Below are positions 25,834 through 34,486 of a stretch of 64,000 nucleotides of DNA, piece by piece (the first letter of the stretch is position 1; the number at the start of each line of letters is the position of its first letter). This DNA comes from JACVRW01 sp963771715. GTDB lineage: Bacteria; Actinomycetota; Thermoleophilia; Solirubrobacterales; Thermoleophilaceae. Location of the stretch: NCBI GenBank assembly GCA_963771715.1, contig CAVYUQ010000014.1, forward strand, positions 124,001-188,000. Reading direction: 5' to 3'. The notes beneath the pieces are model-generated. The model did not search any database and had not been told where the DNA came from. It saw nothing but the letters and a program-made list of their open reading frames with translations. Both the position numbers and the translations under genes were made by a program.

Positions 25834-26004
25834 ATGGAGCACGCCGCTGCGCCACGGTCCGCGCCGGCCCGGGTGCTGCCTCTGTGGGTGGTGGGCTCCG
25901 CGTTCTGGGCGCTGGTGCTCGCCGTGGTCGCGGCGTCGATCGTGGTCGAGGCGCTGCCCTTCATCCTGCTCGGGGCAGCGGCCTCCGCGGCGATCGCGGT
26001 CTAG
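25834..26004 (+). pseudogene. Remnant of a DUF318/YraQ-type permease (N-terminal 56 residues)
   Basis: ATG 25834 opens a frame whose residues 20-56 (VGSAFWALVLAVVAASIV, then VEALPFILLGAAASAAIAV) match the first membrane segments of the DUF318/YraQ permeases, where the next residues are normally F-V-P. Here TAG at 26002-26004 stands in place of the Phe codon, followed by GTG CCG (Val-Pro). Beyond that no further permease sequence remains; the DNA runs into the 3' end of the convergent peptidase gene. It looks like the 5' stump of a gene that lost about 250 codons. Confidence 0.6.
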
Positions 26005-26049
26005 GTGCCGGCGCGCGCCTTTGCCGGACCGGCAGCGTCCTCAGCTGGC

Positions 26050-26622
26050 CTACAGCCCGAGGTCGCGGACGCCGCGCTCGTGCCAGCCGAGGTGGTGGGC
26101 CAGCTCGTGGCGGAGCGTGCGGTCCACCTGCGCTCGCAGCAGCTCGGGGTCGTGGCCGAAGTCGCGCTCGAGGGTGTCCTGGTAGAGCACGATGCGGTCG
26201 GGGTAGTTGTCGCGCGCGACGGTGTCTCCGAAGTAGTGGCCGTAGGCGCGGTTCTCCGCGCCGTGCTGCGACACCACGACCGGCGTGTCGTCCAGCAGCC
26301 GCTGGAACTCGTCGGGAAGCTGGTCGATCGCGTCGGCCACGAGCAGATCGAACTCACCCACCTCTGCGCGCAGGTCCGGCGTTGCGGCCAACTCCTCGCT
26401 GCGACGCACCAGCCGCTCGAACTCGTGCTCCGGCATCGAGTCACTGCCGGTTAGGGCCACGGTCGCCCAGGCCGTCGCGAGCACCAGCAGGAGCCCACCG
26501 CCGACCAGCACCGCCATCCCCTCCGCGCCGGACAGCGACGGCGGGTTCAGGAACAGCAGCAGGAGGCCAACGGCGAACAGCGCCGCCGCTCCCGCCTTGA
26601 GTGGCCCTCGGATGGCGTCCAC
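26050..26622 (-). CDS. Membrane-anchored zincin-like metallopeptidase (DUF1025/MMP37-like)
   Basis: 190 residues from GTG 26622. Two N-terminal membrane helices (about 8-25 and 32-55) precede a minimal metallopeptidase domain that begins FERLVRRSEELAATPDL. The domain has AIDQLPDEFQRLLDD, VLYQDTLERDFG and the zinc site HELAHHLGWHE near the C-terminus, with the third ligand expected downstream in a short tail. The soluble form of this family is common in actinobacteria; two added membrane helices are less usual. The natural substrate is unknown. A longer start (TTG 26664) is possible but less likely. Confidence 0.85.
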   Translation of the reverse strand: MDAIRGPLKAGAAALFAVGLLLLFLNPPSLSGAEGMAVLVGGGLLLVLATAWATVALTGSDSMPEHEFERLVRRSEELAATPDLRAEVGEFDLLVADAIDQLPDEFQRLLDDTPVVVSQHGAENRAYGHYFGDTVARDNYPDRIVLYQDTLERDFGHDPELLRAQVDRTLRHELAHHLGWHERGVRDLGL

Positions 26623-26756
26623 GCATCCGAGGTAAGCCAGCGCGGGAGGGACAGCCGAGCGCAAGGCCGCGGGCTCAGCACGAAACCGCCATAGTGGAAA
26701 CGTGTTGAGCTCCGTTAGCGCACAATTACCCGTTCAATGCAGCTTGAGGAACGCCG

Positions 26757-26927
26757 CTATGTCCGCGCCCGGGCGGGGACGCCCGCGGCGACGCTACTCG
26801 TCGCTCCGGCTTGTCGTCCTCGCGTTCCGTATTCCGGGCCTGTCTCCGGGTCGTCGCGCGGCACGACCTCGGGCGGCGCCTCCTCGGGAAGCTGGTCGGA
26901 CTGGTCTGCGGGTGGGGTGTCCATCAT
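26757..26927 (-). CDS. Small hydrophilic acidic protein (tentative)
   Basis: Starts at a double ATG (26927 or 26924), 8 bases after the stop of the coiled-coil gene. The first 34 residues are acidic and proline-rich (DTPPADQSDQLPEEAPPEVV, PRDDPETGPEYG); after that the composition changes abruptly to Gly/Ala/Arg, which may mean another one-base error near 26820. In the alternative frame the text reads EDDKPERR, which suits the first part better. No family was recognised. Confidence 0.4.
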   Translation of the reverse strand: MMDTPPADQSDQLPEEAPPEVVPRDDPETGPEYGTRGRQAGATSSVAAGVPARART

Positions 26928-26935
26928 GACTCGCT

Positions 26936-27159
26936 CTACTCCTCGTCCGGGTCCGGCTGCTCCTCCTCCGATCGGACTGCTCCTCGTCCGGGTCGGGCTG
27001 GGCGCCGGGGACCGCGGGGTCCTGCTCCTTGCGCTCCCAGTCGCTCTCGATGTCGTCGATGCGCTCGCCGAGCTGCTCGTTGTGCTGCTCCATTCGCTCG
27101 GCGTCCTCCTCCATGCGGTCGGCCTGCTGCTCGTGCTCGGGCTGCTGCTCGTGCTCCAT
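26936..27159 (-). CDS. Small acidic coiled-coil protein; frame broken near 26970
   Basis: ATG 27159 lies 10 bases after the stop of the FAD-oxidoreductase gene, with GGGGAG upstream. Residues 1-45 form a heptad-rich coiled coil (ADRMEEDAERMEQHNEQLGE), followed by DWERKEQDPAVPGAQPDPDE, a pattern I know from small actinobacterial proteins of unknown role. One base is missing near 26970; with it, the text continues EEEQPDPDEE and stops at TAG 26936-26938, about 74 residues, repeating the QPDPDEE unit. As sequenced, the frame would instead run on into Arg-rich sequence. Confidence 0.6.
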
Positions 27160-27169
27160 GCGGCTCCCC

Positions 27170-28414
27170 TTACCCGCGCGCGGCCAGGCGCACGCGCACG
27201 GGTTCGGCGCTCGGGTCCACCGAGTCGGTCCACGCGTGCGGCAGGCTCGCCGAGCGGCCGGGCACCAGCCGCGCGAGGCGCCCCGCCCACAGCGTGCGGC
27301 CACCCTGCTCGATCTCGATTCGCGGCCGTGACGCGAACTCGCTCGAGCGCAGTGCGAAGCGGCCTCGCGGCGGCGCCCCGGCGCCCGGCACGACCACGTT
27401 CGGAGCGATCCATCGAAGCGGCGGCTCGCACTCGATCGGGATGCGAGCTTCCGGCCATTCGCCGCCACCCGAGACGAACGCGGCCGCCGCGGCGCCGGCG
27501 TGCCGCCCGCCGAGCGCCGCCACGTCGGCGGTCTCGGCGCCGTGGAGCAGGTTGCCCGCCCCGAACACGCCCGGCCGGGAGGTGCGCAGTGCCGCGTCCA
27601 CTGCCGGACCGCGCGTGCCGGCGTCCATGGCAAGGCCAGCCATCACGGCCAGCTCGTGGTCGGGGATCCAGTCGGCGGTGAAGACCACCGTGTCGCACGC
27701 CACCCGGCGCGCCGCTCCGCTGTCGAGGTCGGTGAGCTCCACCTCCTCCACGCGTGGGCGGCCGTGGATGGCGCTCACCGCCGTGCGCGTCCAGAGCGGT
27801 GCGCGGAAGCGCAGCGCGGCGCCGGCGCGGAAGAGCGCGAGCGACTGGTGGCGGGGCAGCTCGGTGACCATGCCCACGGCGCGCGCACCGCCATGGGCGA
27901 GCGTGAGCAGCGCCGAGAAGCTCACGTGCTCGGCGCCGACCACGAGCGCTCGCGTGCCGGGCGTCAGCCCCTTGAGGTAGACGAGCTGCTGGAGCGTGCC
28001 GGTGGTGATCACTCCCTCCGGACGCGAGCCGGGCACGAGCCGGGCCGAGCGCGGGCGCTCGCGGCAGCCCGTGGCGAGCACGACCGCCGCCGCGTCGACC
28101 TGCTCGCGCCCCAGCGGCCCCGTGAGCTCCAGCGGACCGTCGGGCGACCATCGCGTGACCATCGTCTCGGTGCGCAGCTCGGCTCCGGCGGCCGTGGCCA
28201 GCTCGGCGTAGCGGCGCGCGTAGGCGGGCCCGGACAGCGGGCGACGCAGGTCACGCAGGCCGAAGCCCTGGTGCTGCGCGTGGCGCGGGATGCCGCCGGG
28301 CTCGGCCTCGCGCTCGAGCACCAGCACGTCGGCCGCGCCGCGCCTGCGCAGCTCGAGCGCCGCGGCCAGCCCGGCGGGGCCCGCGCCGATCACGACCACC
28401 GGCCGCCCGCTCAC
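27170..28414 (-). CDS. FAD/NAD(P)-dependent oxidoreductase, partner of the GlpA-like dehydrogenase
   Basis: 414 residues from GTG 28414, overlapping the GlpA-like stop as GTGA. The FAD-binding Rossmann motif VVVIGAGPAGLAAALELRR opens the protein, a second nucleotide-binding stretch is TRALVVGAEHVSFSALLTLA, and RPGVFGAGNLLHGAETADVA closes the FAD site. In many Gram-positives such a protein follows a GlpA-like enzyme and substitutes for GlpB. The usual third gene (DUF1667) is absent here; instead small acidic proteins follow. The C-terminal 110 residues contain no cysteine motif. Confidence 0.85.
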   Translation of the reverse strand: MSGRPVVVIGAGPAGLAAALELRRRGAADVLVLEREAEPGGIPRHAQHQGFGLRDLRRPLSGPAYARRYAELATAAGAELRTETMVTRWSPDGPLELTGPLGREQVDAAAVVLATGCRERPRSARLVPGSRPEGVITTGTLQQLVYLKGLTPGTRALVVGAEHVSFSALLTLAHGGARAVGMVTELPRHQSLALFRAGAALRFRAPLWTRTAVSAIHGRPRVEEVELTDLDSGAARRVACDTVVFTADWIPDHELAVMAGLAMDAGTRGPAVDAALRTSRPGVFGAGNLLHGAETADVAALGGRHAGAAAAAFVSGGGEWPEARIPIECEPPLRWIAPNVVVPGAGAPPRGRFALRSSEFASRPRIEIEQGGRTLWAGRLARLVPGRSASLPHAWTDSVDPSAEPVRVRLAARG

Positions 28415-29794
28415 CGGCGCTCCCCGAGCAGCTCCGCGATCTCGGCGCCGCAGAAGAAGCCCTGGCAGCGGCCCATGTGCGCGCGCGTGCGACGGCGCAG
28501 CCCGTCGAGGTCCACCGCGGGGACGGTGGCCTCCAGCGCGTCGCGGATCTCGCCGCGCGTGACGCGCTCGCAGAAGCAGACGATCCGGCCGTAGTCGCGA
28601 TCGGCCTCGATCAGCTCGTCGCGCTGGTAGGGCGCGCTCGAAGCGCTCGCCGATGTTGGGCATCGTGAACTCCACGGGCGGCGAATCGCTCGGCTCGAGC
28701 CGCAGGCCCGCCGCTCCGAGCTGCTCGCGCACGTGCTCCGCGATCGCCATCGAGGCCGACAGGCCGGTCGAGCGGATGCCGCCCACGCAGGCGTAGCCCT
28801 CCGCCGCGTGCACGCTGAGCTGGTAGTCCACGTGCTCGGTGGCCGCGCGCAGCCCGGCGTACACGGCGGTCACCTCGTGCTCGAGCAGCTCGGGCATGAT
28901 GCGCGCGCCCTCCGCGCGCAGGTAGGCGAGCCCGTCCCGGGTCGAACCGGTGTCGTCCTTGCGCCCCACGTCCTCGGCGGTCGGCCCGAGCATCACGTTT
29001 CCGAACACGGTCGGGGCGATCAGCACGCCCTTGGTGATCTTCGTCGGCACCGCCAGCACGATGTGCTCCACGAGCGGGCGCGCGAGCTTGTCGAACACGA
29101 TCAGCTCGCCGCGCCGGGGCGTGACCGTGAAGCGCTCGTGGCCCAGCATGCGGTCGATCTCGTCCGAGTGGAGCCCGGCAGCGTTCACGAGGTAGCGCGC
29201 GCTCAGCGGACCGGCCGGCGTGGTGAGCCGGAAGCCGCCGCCGTCGAGCCGGGCGACCGCCGTGACCGGGGTCGCCCGCCGAAGCTCGCAGCCGCGGAGC
29301 ACCGCCTCGGTGGCAAAGGCGAGCGGCGTGGTGAACGGGCAGACGAGCCCCTCCGACGGCACCTCGAGCGCAGCATGGGCACCGGGCCCCAGGTGCGGCT
29401 CGCGGCGGTAGAGCTCCTCGACCCCCACCTCGGCGATCTCTCGGTACCCGTTCGCCCGCGAGCGCTCCACGATCCCGGGGAACTCCGCGCGCTGCTCCTC
29501 GTTCCAGGCCACCAGCAGGGCGCCCGTGTGCTCGACCGGGATGCCGACGCGGCCGGCGTACTCGGACAGCAGCTCGAACCCGCGCGCCACGAGCCCGGCC
29601 TCGAGCGTGCCCGGCTTGGCGTCGAAGCCGGTGTGGAGCAGCGCGGTGTTCGCCTTGCTCGTGCCGGCGCCCACGTCGGACCCGGCCTCGAGCAGCGTCA
29701 CGCGCAGGTCGAACTGCGAGAGCTCGCGCGCGATCGCGCAGCCCACCACGCCCGCGCCGACGATCGCGACGTCGGTGTCGAGCGAGTCGTGCAC
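28411..29794 (-). CDS. glpA: FAD-dependent glycerol-3-phosphate dehydrogenase (GlpA-like) with BFD [2Fe-2S] domain; frame broken near 28634
   Basis: From GTG 29794 the DAO-type FAD domain reads DVAIVGAGVVGCAIARELS, SKANTALLHTGFDAKPGT and ACVGGIRSTGLSASMAIA. One extra base near 28634 shifts the frame right after NIGERFER; the other frame continues PYQRDELIEADRDYGRIV and carries the BFD-like cluster CFC...GRCQGFFC before TGA 28411-28413. Full length is about 461 residues, without the error that is the size of GlpA-like enzymes with a C-terminal [2Fe-2S] site. It oxidises glycerol 3-phosphate to dihydroxyacetone phosphate at the membrane. As sequenced, the shifted frame runs into the next gene and falsely suggests a fusion. 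Confidence 0.87.
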
Positions 29795-29798
29795 GGGC

Positions 29799-30293
29799 TC
29801 AGCTTGCTTGCGCGGGCCTGGCGATCACTACCGGGCAGGGCGCGCGCCGGATCACTTCCCGCGACGTGCTGCCGAGCACCGCCTCTGAGATCCGGCTATG
29901 GCCGTGTGCGCCCACGACGATGGCGTCGGCGTTCTGCTCCCGCGCCACCTTCACGATCGTCTCTGCGACCGGCGTATCCACGTCGTCGGCCACGGCGAGC
30001 GCCTCCGCCTCGAAGCCGGCCTCGCGCGCCAGCCCGGCGCCGTGCTGAGCCATCATCTGCGAGCGCTCGGCGAGCTCCTGATCGACATCCAACGCGGTGC
30101 GGATGTCGATCGGCGCGGGGGGAGCCCCTATCGACACGGCTGGCAGCTCCTCGAGCTCGAACCCGACCCCCTGCTTGTACACGGCCACGACGAGCGCCCG
30201 GCGGCTGGCCAGCAGCCGGCCCGCCTCGCGGATCGCGTGGTCGGCCGAAGGCGACCCGTCGTAGGCGATCAGGATCGGGGCTGAGCTCTCCAC
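29799..30293 (-). CDS. Universal stress protein
   Basis: 164 residues from GTG 30293, one UspA domain. ILIAYDGSPSADHAIREA opens the fold, and the ATP-binding loop near the end reads VVGAHGHSRISEAVLGSTS, matching G-2x-G-9x-G-S/T; it is therefore of the ATP-binding type. Its stop lies 4 bases before the GlpA-like start, so it may lead that operon. Regulators of this group respond to starvation or oxygen loss, but nothing in the sequence shows how it is controlled. Confidence 0.92.
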   Translation of the reverse strand: MESSAPILIAYDGSPSADHAIREAGRLLASRRALVVAVYKQGVGFELEELPAVSIGAPPAPIDIRTALDVDQELAERSQMMAQHGAGLAREAGFEAEALAVADDVDTPVAETIVKVAREQNADAIVVGAHGHSRISEAVLGSTSREVIRRAPCPVVIARPAQAS

Positions 30294-30320
30294 CGGGGCT
30301 AGTGTAAGACCGAGCGGAGG

Positions 30321-31802
30321 TCAGTCGGGCTCAGCGGCAAGGAACCACGCCAGCGCCTGCGGCTCGGTGCCCACGGCGCGGCCGCCGCCCGCGATCAGCT
30401 CGCTCGCGGCGACGCTGTAGCCGGCGTCGGGGTCGAGCTCCTCGGGCCCGGCCACGTAGGCCCCGTCGCCGATCAGCTCGCGCAGCCGCCGGCCGTTCAT
30501 CCTGAGCCGCACCACGGGGTGGTCGAACGCGAGCGCCTCCGCGACCTCCGCGTACGTGACCGGCCCCGCGTCGATGTCCGCGCGCAGGCTCACCGGCTTG
30601 ACCACCGCCACGTCGGTCCCGGCATACGCCCGCTCTGCATTCGCCACGAGCTGCCCCAGCTCCCCGCCGCTGCGCGTGAGCGGCGCCTGGCTGACGCCGA
30701 CGACGTGATCCGCCAGCGGCGCGACGCGCTCGCGGTAGCGCTCCACGAGCGCGGCCATCCCGGCGTCGCCCTCGACGCCCTCGTGCCCCGTGTCGGGGAT
30801 CTCCGCCGTCTTCGAGACCACCTCGCCCGTGCGGGTATCGACGCGGATGTCCACGAGGTCGAAGGCCACGCCGTAGGAGAGCGCCTCGACGATCAGCTTG
30901 TCGCCCGAGCCGTCGGAGTTCGGCACGCGCACGTGGATCCTCGAGTGGCTGTGACCCGCCACGACCACGTCCACCGCGGAGCTCATCTGACGGGTCTCGT
31001 CGATGATCTCGCCGACGAAGTCGGGGGCGTCCGACTGGTCCTGGCCCGGCCCCCCTGCGTGCGCGAGGATCACGATCGCCTCCACGCCGCGGCGGCGCAG
31101 CTCCGGCACCCAGCGGTTCACGGCCTCGGAGATGTCCGTGAAGCGAAAGCGCGCGGCGTGCCGCTCGAGCAGGAAGGTCGGCGTGGAGCGGGTGGTCACG
31201 CCGATGAAGCCCACGCGCACGCCCGCACGCTCCACGATCTCGTACGGCGGCAGGAGAAGCCGGCCGTCGCGGTCGACCGTGTTCGCCGCGATGTAGGGGA
31301 AGTCCGCCCCGCCGAAGGCGGGCGAGGACGTGTTCACGAGCCGCCCCGTGACGTCCGGCTTGAGCGCCTCCGGGCCGGTCCGCTGGCCGCCTTGGAGCAG
31401 CCGCATCAGCTCGTCGCCGCCCTCGTCGAACTCATGGTTGCCGACCGTGCCGACGTCGAACCCGATCTCGTTCGCGGCCTCGATGGTCGGTTCGTCGTGG
31501 AACCAGCTCGAGATGAGCGGGGTGGCTCCCACCATGTCCCCCGCGTGCACGCGGATCGTGTGGCCGGGCAGCGTCGCCCGGTCGAGGTGCGACTTCAGCC
31601 ACGCGGCTCCCCCGATGCCCGGGCGTGGCGGCTCGAGGTGGCCATGGAAGTCGTTCACGCCCAGCAGGCGCAGCTTCACGACGGGCGGTGGCGGCGCCTC
31701 CCCCTTATGCGGCTGCGGCGTGCCCGCCTGTGCGTAGAGACCGAGCAGGGCGACGAGCATGGCGGCCGTGAAGGCGGCCAGCCCGGGCAGCAGTCGCGTC
31801 AT
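30321..31802 (-). CDS. Exported 5'-nucleotidase / bifunctional metallophosphatase
   Basis: 493 residues from ATG 31802. A signal peptide (about 1-27, ending QAG) is followed by the calcineurin-like metallophosphatase domain: LLGVNDFHGHLEP (metal ligands), VHAGDMVGATP, GNHEFDEGG, ILAHAGG and GHSHSRIH. The C-terminal nucleotidase domain (about 340-490) carries VVGVSQAPLTRSGGELGQL and the substrate pocket near VVRLRMNGRRLRELIGDG. It should release phosphate and nucleosides from nucleotides outside the cell, as UshA does. It lies next to other exported enzymes. Confidence 0.93.
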   Translation of the reverse strand: MTRLLPGLAAFTAAMLVALLGLYAQAGTPQPHKGEAPPPPVVKLRLLGVNDFHGHLEPPRPGIGGAAWLKSHLDRATLPGHTIRVHAGDMVGATPLISSWFHDEPTIEAANEIGFDVGTVGNHEFDEGGDELMRLLQGGQRTGPEALKPDVTGRLVNTSSPAFGGADFPYIAANTVDRDGRLLLPPYEIVERAGVRVGFIGVTTRSTPTFLLERHAARFRFTDISEAVNRWVPELRRRGVEAIVILAHAGGPGQDQSDAPDFVGEIIDETRQMSSAVDVVVAGHSHSRIHVRVPNSDGSGDKLIVEALSYGVAFDLVDIRVDTRTGEVVSKTAEIPDTGHEGVEGDAGMAALVERYRERVAPLADHVVGVSQAPLTRSGGELGQLVANAERAYAGTDVAVVKPVSLRADIDAGPVTYAEVAEALAFDHPVVRLRMNGRRLRELIGDGAYVAGPEELDPDAGYSVAASELIAGGGRAVGTEPQALAWFLAAEPD

Positions 31803-31838
31803 GGCTCCGCACGCTAAATCCCTGCAAATCGAGGGTTG

Positions 31839-33050
31839 TTACGCGTTGTGTGCCGTCGCGTGAAAGGCCCGTGAACCGCGGAAGGGCCCGGAGACCTCGA
31901 AGATCGCTCCCGGGCCGGGCATGCCGCCCTTTCCGAAGGCCCGCTGCGAGGAGACGTACATGCGGCCGCCGGAGGGGTCGAACGTCACGCCCGTGAGCTC
32001 GGAGCCCGCGTGAATCGGGCCGGTCGCGGAGAGGAACCTGGACACGCGGCCGTGCCGGTCGATCACGCCGATGTCGATCTCCTCGGTGGCGATGTCCTCG
32101 CACACGAACACCTCGCCCGCGCGGTTCGCGGTGAGCTGGTCCACGCGGAGCAGCGGCGCCTCGCGCGACGCCAGCCCGTCGTAGATCACCTCGATCCGGC
32201 CGCCCGCGATGTCGTAGGCGTGCACGCGGTGGTCGCCGGTGGTCGCGAGGTAGATCACGCCGTCGTCGTGCCAGATGCCCTCGGCGCGCTTGAACTCCGT
32301 GCTGCCCCTGACCTGCTGGCGCGTGGGCGCGCGCCGGGCAGCCGGGTCTGGCAGGGCGCTCCAGCTCACCGCACCGTCCGGGGCAACCGTGGCCACCTCC
32401 AGCAGTCCCTCGCTGAGGTCACGCCAGCGCGTGGGCGTGAAGCGGTAGAGGCGGCCGTCGATGAGGTCCTCGGTGAGGTAGATCCTGCGGCCGTCCGGGT
32501 CCACCGCGGCCGCCTCGTGCTTGAACGTGCCCATCGCTGGGCGGCTGAGCGCCCTGCGCTTGCCGGCGGGGTCGCATTCCCAGACGAGGCCGCCCTGGAC
32601 CTCCTCGCACGACATCCAGGTGCCCCACGGCGTGCCGCCGCCCGAGCAGTTCTGGGTGGTGCCGTCGAGTATCCGGTAGGCGGAACGCGGCTGCGCATCG
32701 GCGCCGAATCGAACCGCGGACGCCCCGCCCTCCAGGACCTCGGAGTTCGAGACGAGGATCCAGCCGCCGTCGTCGGCCGGGAAGCACGCCATGCCGTCCG
32801 AGGCATCGTGCCAGCGGTAGGCGGTGCGGTCGACTGGCTGTCCGCCGCGCGCGATCAGGCGCGAGCGAAAGCCCTCGGGGAGACGCAGCCCATGCTCGTT
32901 CGCGGGCCCGCGCGGCCCGTAGCCGCTGCGCGGGCTGCTCGCTGCCGATCCCGCCGAGCCGAAGACGTCGTCCCAGAACGCCGCTCCGAGCGCCACGGCG
33001 GCGGCCGCGCCCACCCCCGCTCCGATGAACTCGCGCCGCGTGCCCGCCAC
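31839..33050 (-). CDS. Tat-exported PhoX-like protein (DUF839)
   Basis: 403 residues from GTG 33050. The N-terminus TRREFIGAGVGAAAAVALGA is a Tat signal (twin arginine followed by F and I). The beta-propeller body shows HDASDGMACFPADDGGWILV, NCSGGGTPWGTWMSCEE, GTFKHEAAAVDPDGRRIYLT and VFVCEDIATEE. Glu and Cys residues at these places hold the Fe/Ca cluster in PhoX-type alkaline phosphatases. It probably hydrolyses phosphate esters; a role in phosphate supply fits the adjacent nucleotidase, but other DUF839 proteins have no known activity. Confidence 0.85.
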   Translation of the reverse strand: MAGTRREFIGAGVGAAAAVALGAAFWDDVFGSAGSAASSPRSGYGPRGPANEHGLRLPEGFRSRLIARGGQPVDRTAYRWHDASDGMACFPADDGGWILVSNSEVLEGGASAVRFGADAQPRSAYRILDGTTQNCSGGGTPWGTWMSCEEVQGGLVWECDPAGKRRALSRPAMGTFKHEAAAVDPDGRRIYLTEDLIDGRLYRFTPTRWRDLSEGLLEVATVAPDGAVSWSALPDPAARRAPTRQQVRGSTEFKRAEGIWHDDGVIYLATTGDHRVHAYDIAGGRIEVIYDGLASREAPLLRVDQLTANRAGEVFVCEDIATEEIDIGVIDRHGRVSRFLSATGPIHAGSELTGVTFDPSGGRMYVSSQRAFGKGGMPGPGAIFEVSGPFRGSRAFHATAHNA

Positions 33051-33115
33051 CGGTCACGAGTGTGGCCTCCCGGCCGGGCCAGGTCGTAAAAGATCTGTGA
33101 CGAGCGCGAGCGCGG

Positions 33116-34429
33116 TCAGCCGCGCGCGAGGCGCAGATCGCGCGCCAGGCGCCGGGGGCTGCGCAGCACGCGGTCGCTGGCCAGCGCGACGAAGCGCACC
33201 CGTCCGCGGCGCACGCCGAGCAGCCGCCGGCTGTCCGGCGAGGCGCGGAAGAGCCCGGGCGCGATGCGGCGCCGATTCGGATACGCGCGCCGGAAGGCCG
33301 GCGCCCGCGCCGTGCTCAGGATGAGCTCCACGCGGCCGCTCCGCGAGCGCCTCGAGAACACAGCCGCCACGCTTCCGGAGCGGCGCTTGGTGCAGTAGCG
33401 GTAGGCGTCCCGCGTGCGCCGGACCGGCGCCACCGCCACGCGCCGCGCGAGCGCTCCGCGCGTGTAGCCGAGCCGGATCCGCCCGACGCCTCGCGACCCG
33501 ATCGCCGGCCGGCGCGCGAGGCAGCGTCCGGCGGTGCCGCCCTGCGTCGTGGCCGGCCCCGACCAGGGCTTGTTCAGCTGCGCGATCGTCGAGCGGGCCA
33601 TGCTGGCCTCGCCCTTGCCGTTGGGGTGCAGCGGGTAGGCGGGCTCGGTGGGAACGAGACCCTCGAACCAGCGGTTCGGAGGCAGCTTGCAGACGTCGTG
33701 GCCGCCGCTGTCCCTGTAGGTGTCCACGAACTCCGCGTCGTTGGCGGCGGCCTGGCCGGCGATCATCGCGTTGATGCGGACGATCAGCTCGTCGATGTAG
33801 CGGATGTCGTCGGGGCTGAGCGGCACCATCGGGTAGCAGCTCTCGCCGTTCTTCGGCAGCACGTCGGGGTAGCCCACGATCGCCACGCGCGCCTGCGGGC
33901 TGCGCTGGTGGATGCCCTGGAGGACCGCCGCGATCTTCGGCTTCGTCGCCTCGATCTTTGCGGCCACGGTGTCGTTCCCGCCGGGCGCGAAGTGGTCCCG
34001 GCACGCGGTGCCGGTCGGATTGGTCGCGCCCAGCTCGGCGCACTTCTCCCCCACTGCCACGAGCCCGGCGTCGTTGCCGCCGATGCCCACCGTCACGAGC
34101 GTGGCGTCGGGGCGCAGCCCGTTGAACTGCGGCGGGTTCGTGCCGCCCAGCGGAAGGTCGGTCTGCGGCTCGGTCATGTGCTTGGTCTGCGCGCTGCCGC
34201 AGCTCACGTCGACGAACTCGCCGACCTTGAACTCCTGCGCGACCAGCGACGGATAGTTGTGGTCGGAGCGCCCGCAGTCGATCGGCTCGCCGTGCTGGTT
34301 CGGCACGAGCGGCGCCGAGGTGTAGGAGTCGCCCAGCGCAACGTAGACGCCGCCGGCCGCGTACGCGGCGCTTCCCATGAGGGCGCAGAGGACCAGGGCC
34401 AGCGTGAGGCACAGCGCGAGCTTCGCCAC
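33116..34429 (-). CDS. Secreted SGNH/GDSL hydrolase with Arg-rich C-terminal domain
   Basis: 437 residues from GTG 34429; TTG 34438 would add three. Signal peptide about 1-24 (LALCLTLALVLCALMGSAAY). The SGNH domain (25-290) has block I VALGDSYTSA, block III VGIGGNDAG and the catalytic His in YPLHPNGKGE; several cysteine pairs suggest disulfides. Residues 290-437 are unusually rich in Arg with no recognised domain and may bind the cell wall. It resembles secreted lipase/esterase-type hydrolases of actinobacteria. It is divergent from the cNMP/thioredoxin-reductase-like gene. Confidence 0.85.
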   Translation of the reverse strand: MAKLALCLTLALVLCALMGSAAYAAGGVYVALGDSYTSAPLVPNQHGEPIDCGRSDHNYPSLVAQEFKVGEFVDVSCGSAQTKHMTEPQTDLPLGGTNPPQFNGLRPDATLVTVGIGGNDAGLVAVGEKCAELGATNPTGTACRDHFAPGGNDTVAAKIEATKPKIAAVLQGIHQRSPQARVAIVGYPDVLPKNGESCYPMVPLSPDDIRYIDELIVRINAMIAGQAAANDAEFVDTYRDSGGHDVCKLPPNRWFEGLVPTEPAYPLHPNGKGEASMARSTIAQLNKPWSGPATTQGGTAGRCLARRPAIGSRGVGRIRLGYTRGALARRVAVAPVRRTRDAYRYCTKRRSGSVAAVFSRRSRSGRVELILSTARAPAFRRAYPNRRRIAPGLFRASPDSRRLLGVRRGRVRFVALASDRVLRSPRRLARDLRLARG

Positions 34430-34486
34430 GAGGGCCAACTACCCACCGCCGCCAGGCCTGCAAACAGGGGTACTGTTGTCTGCGGC

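Noticed and set aside
26002..26004. TAG read-through or recoding in the permease fragment
   Set aside because: Only a Val-Pro follows in frame; no further permease sequence exists downstream, so read-through would not give a functional protein.
27170..29794. An apparent 874-residue fusion of two flavoproteins
   Set aside because: It results from the +1 shift near 28634. In the correct frame the GlpA-like gene ends at 28411 with its own BFD domain and overlaps a separate GTG start.
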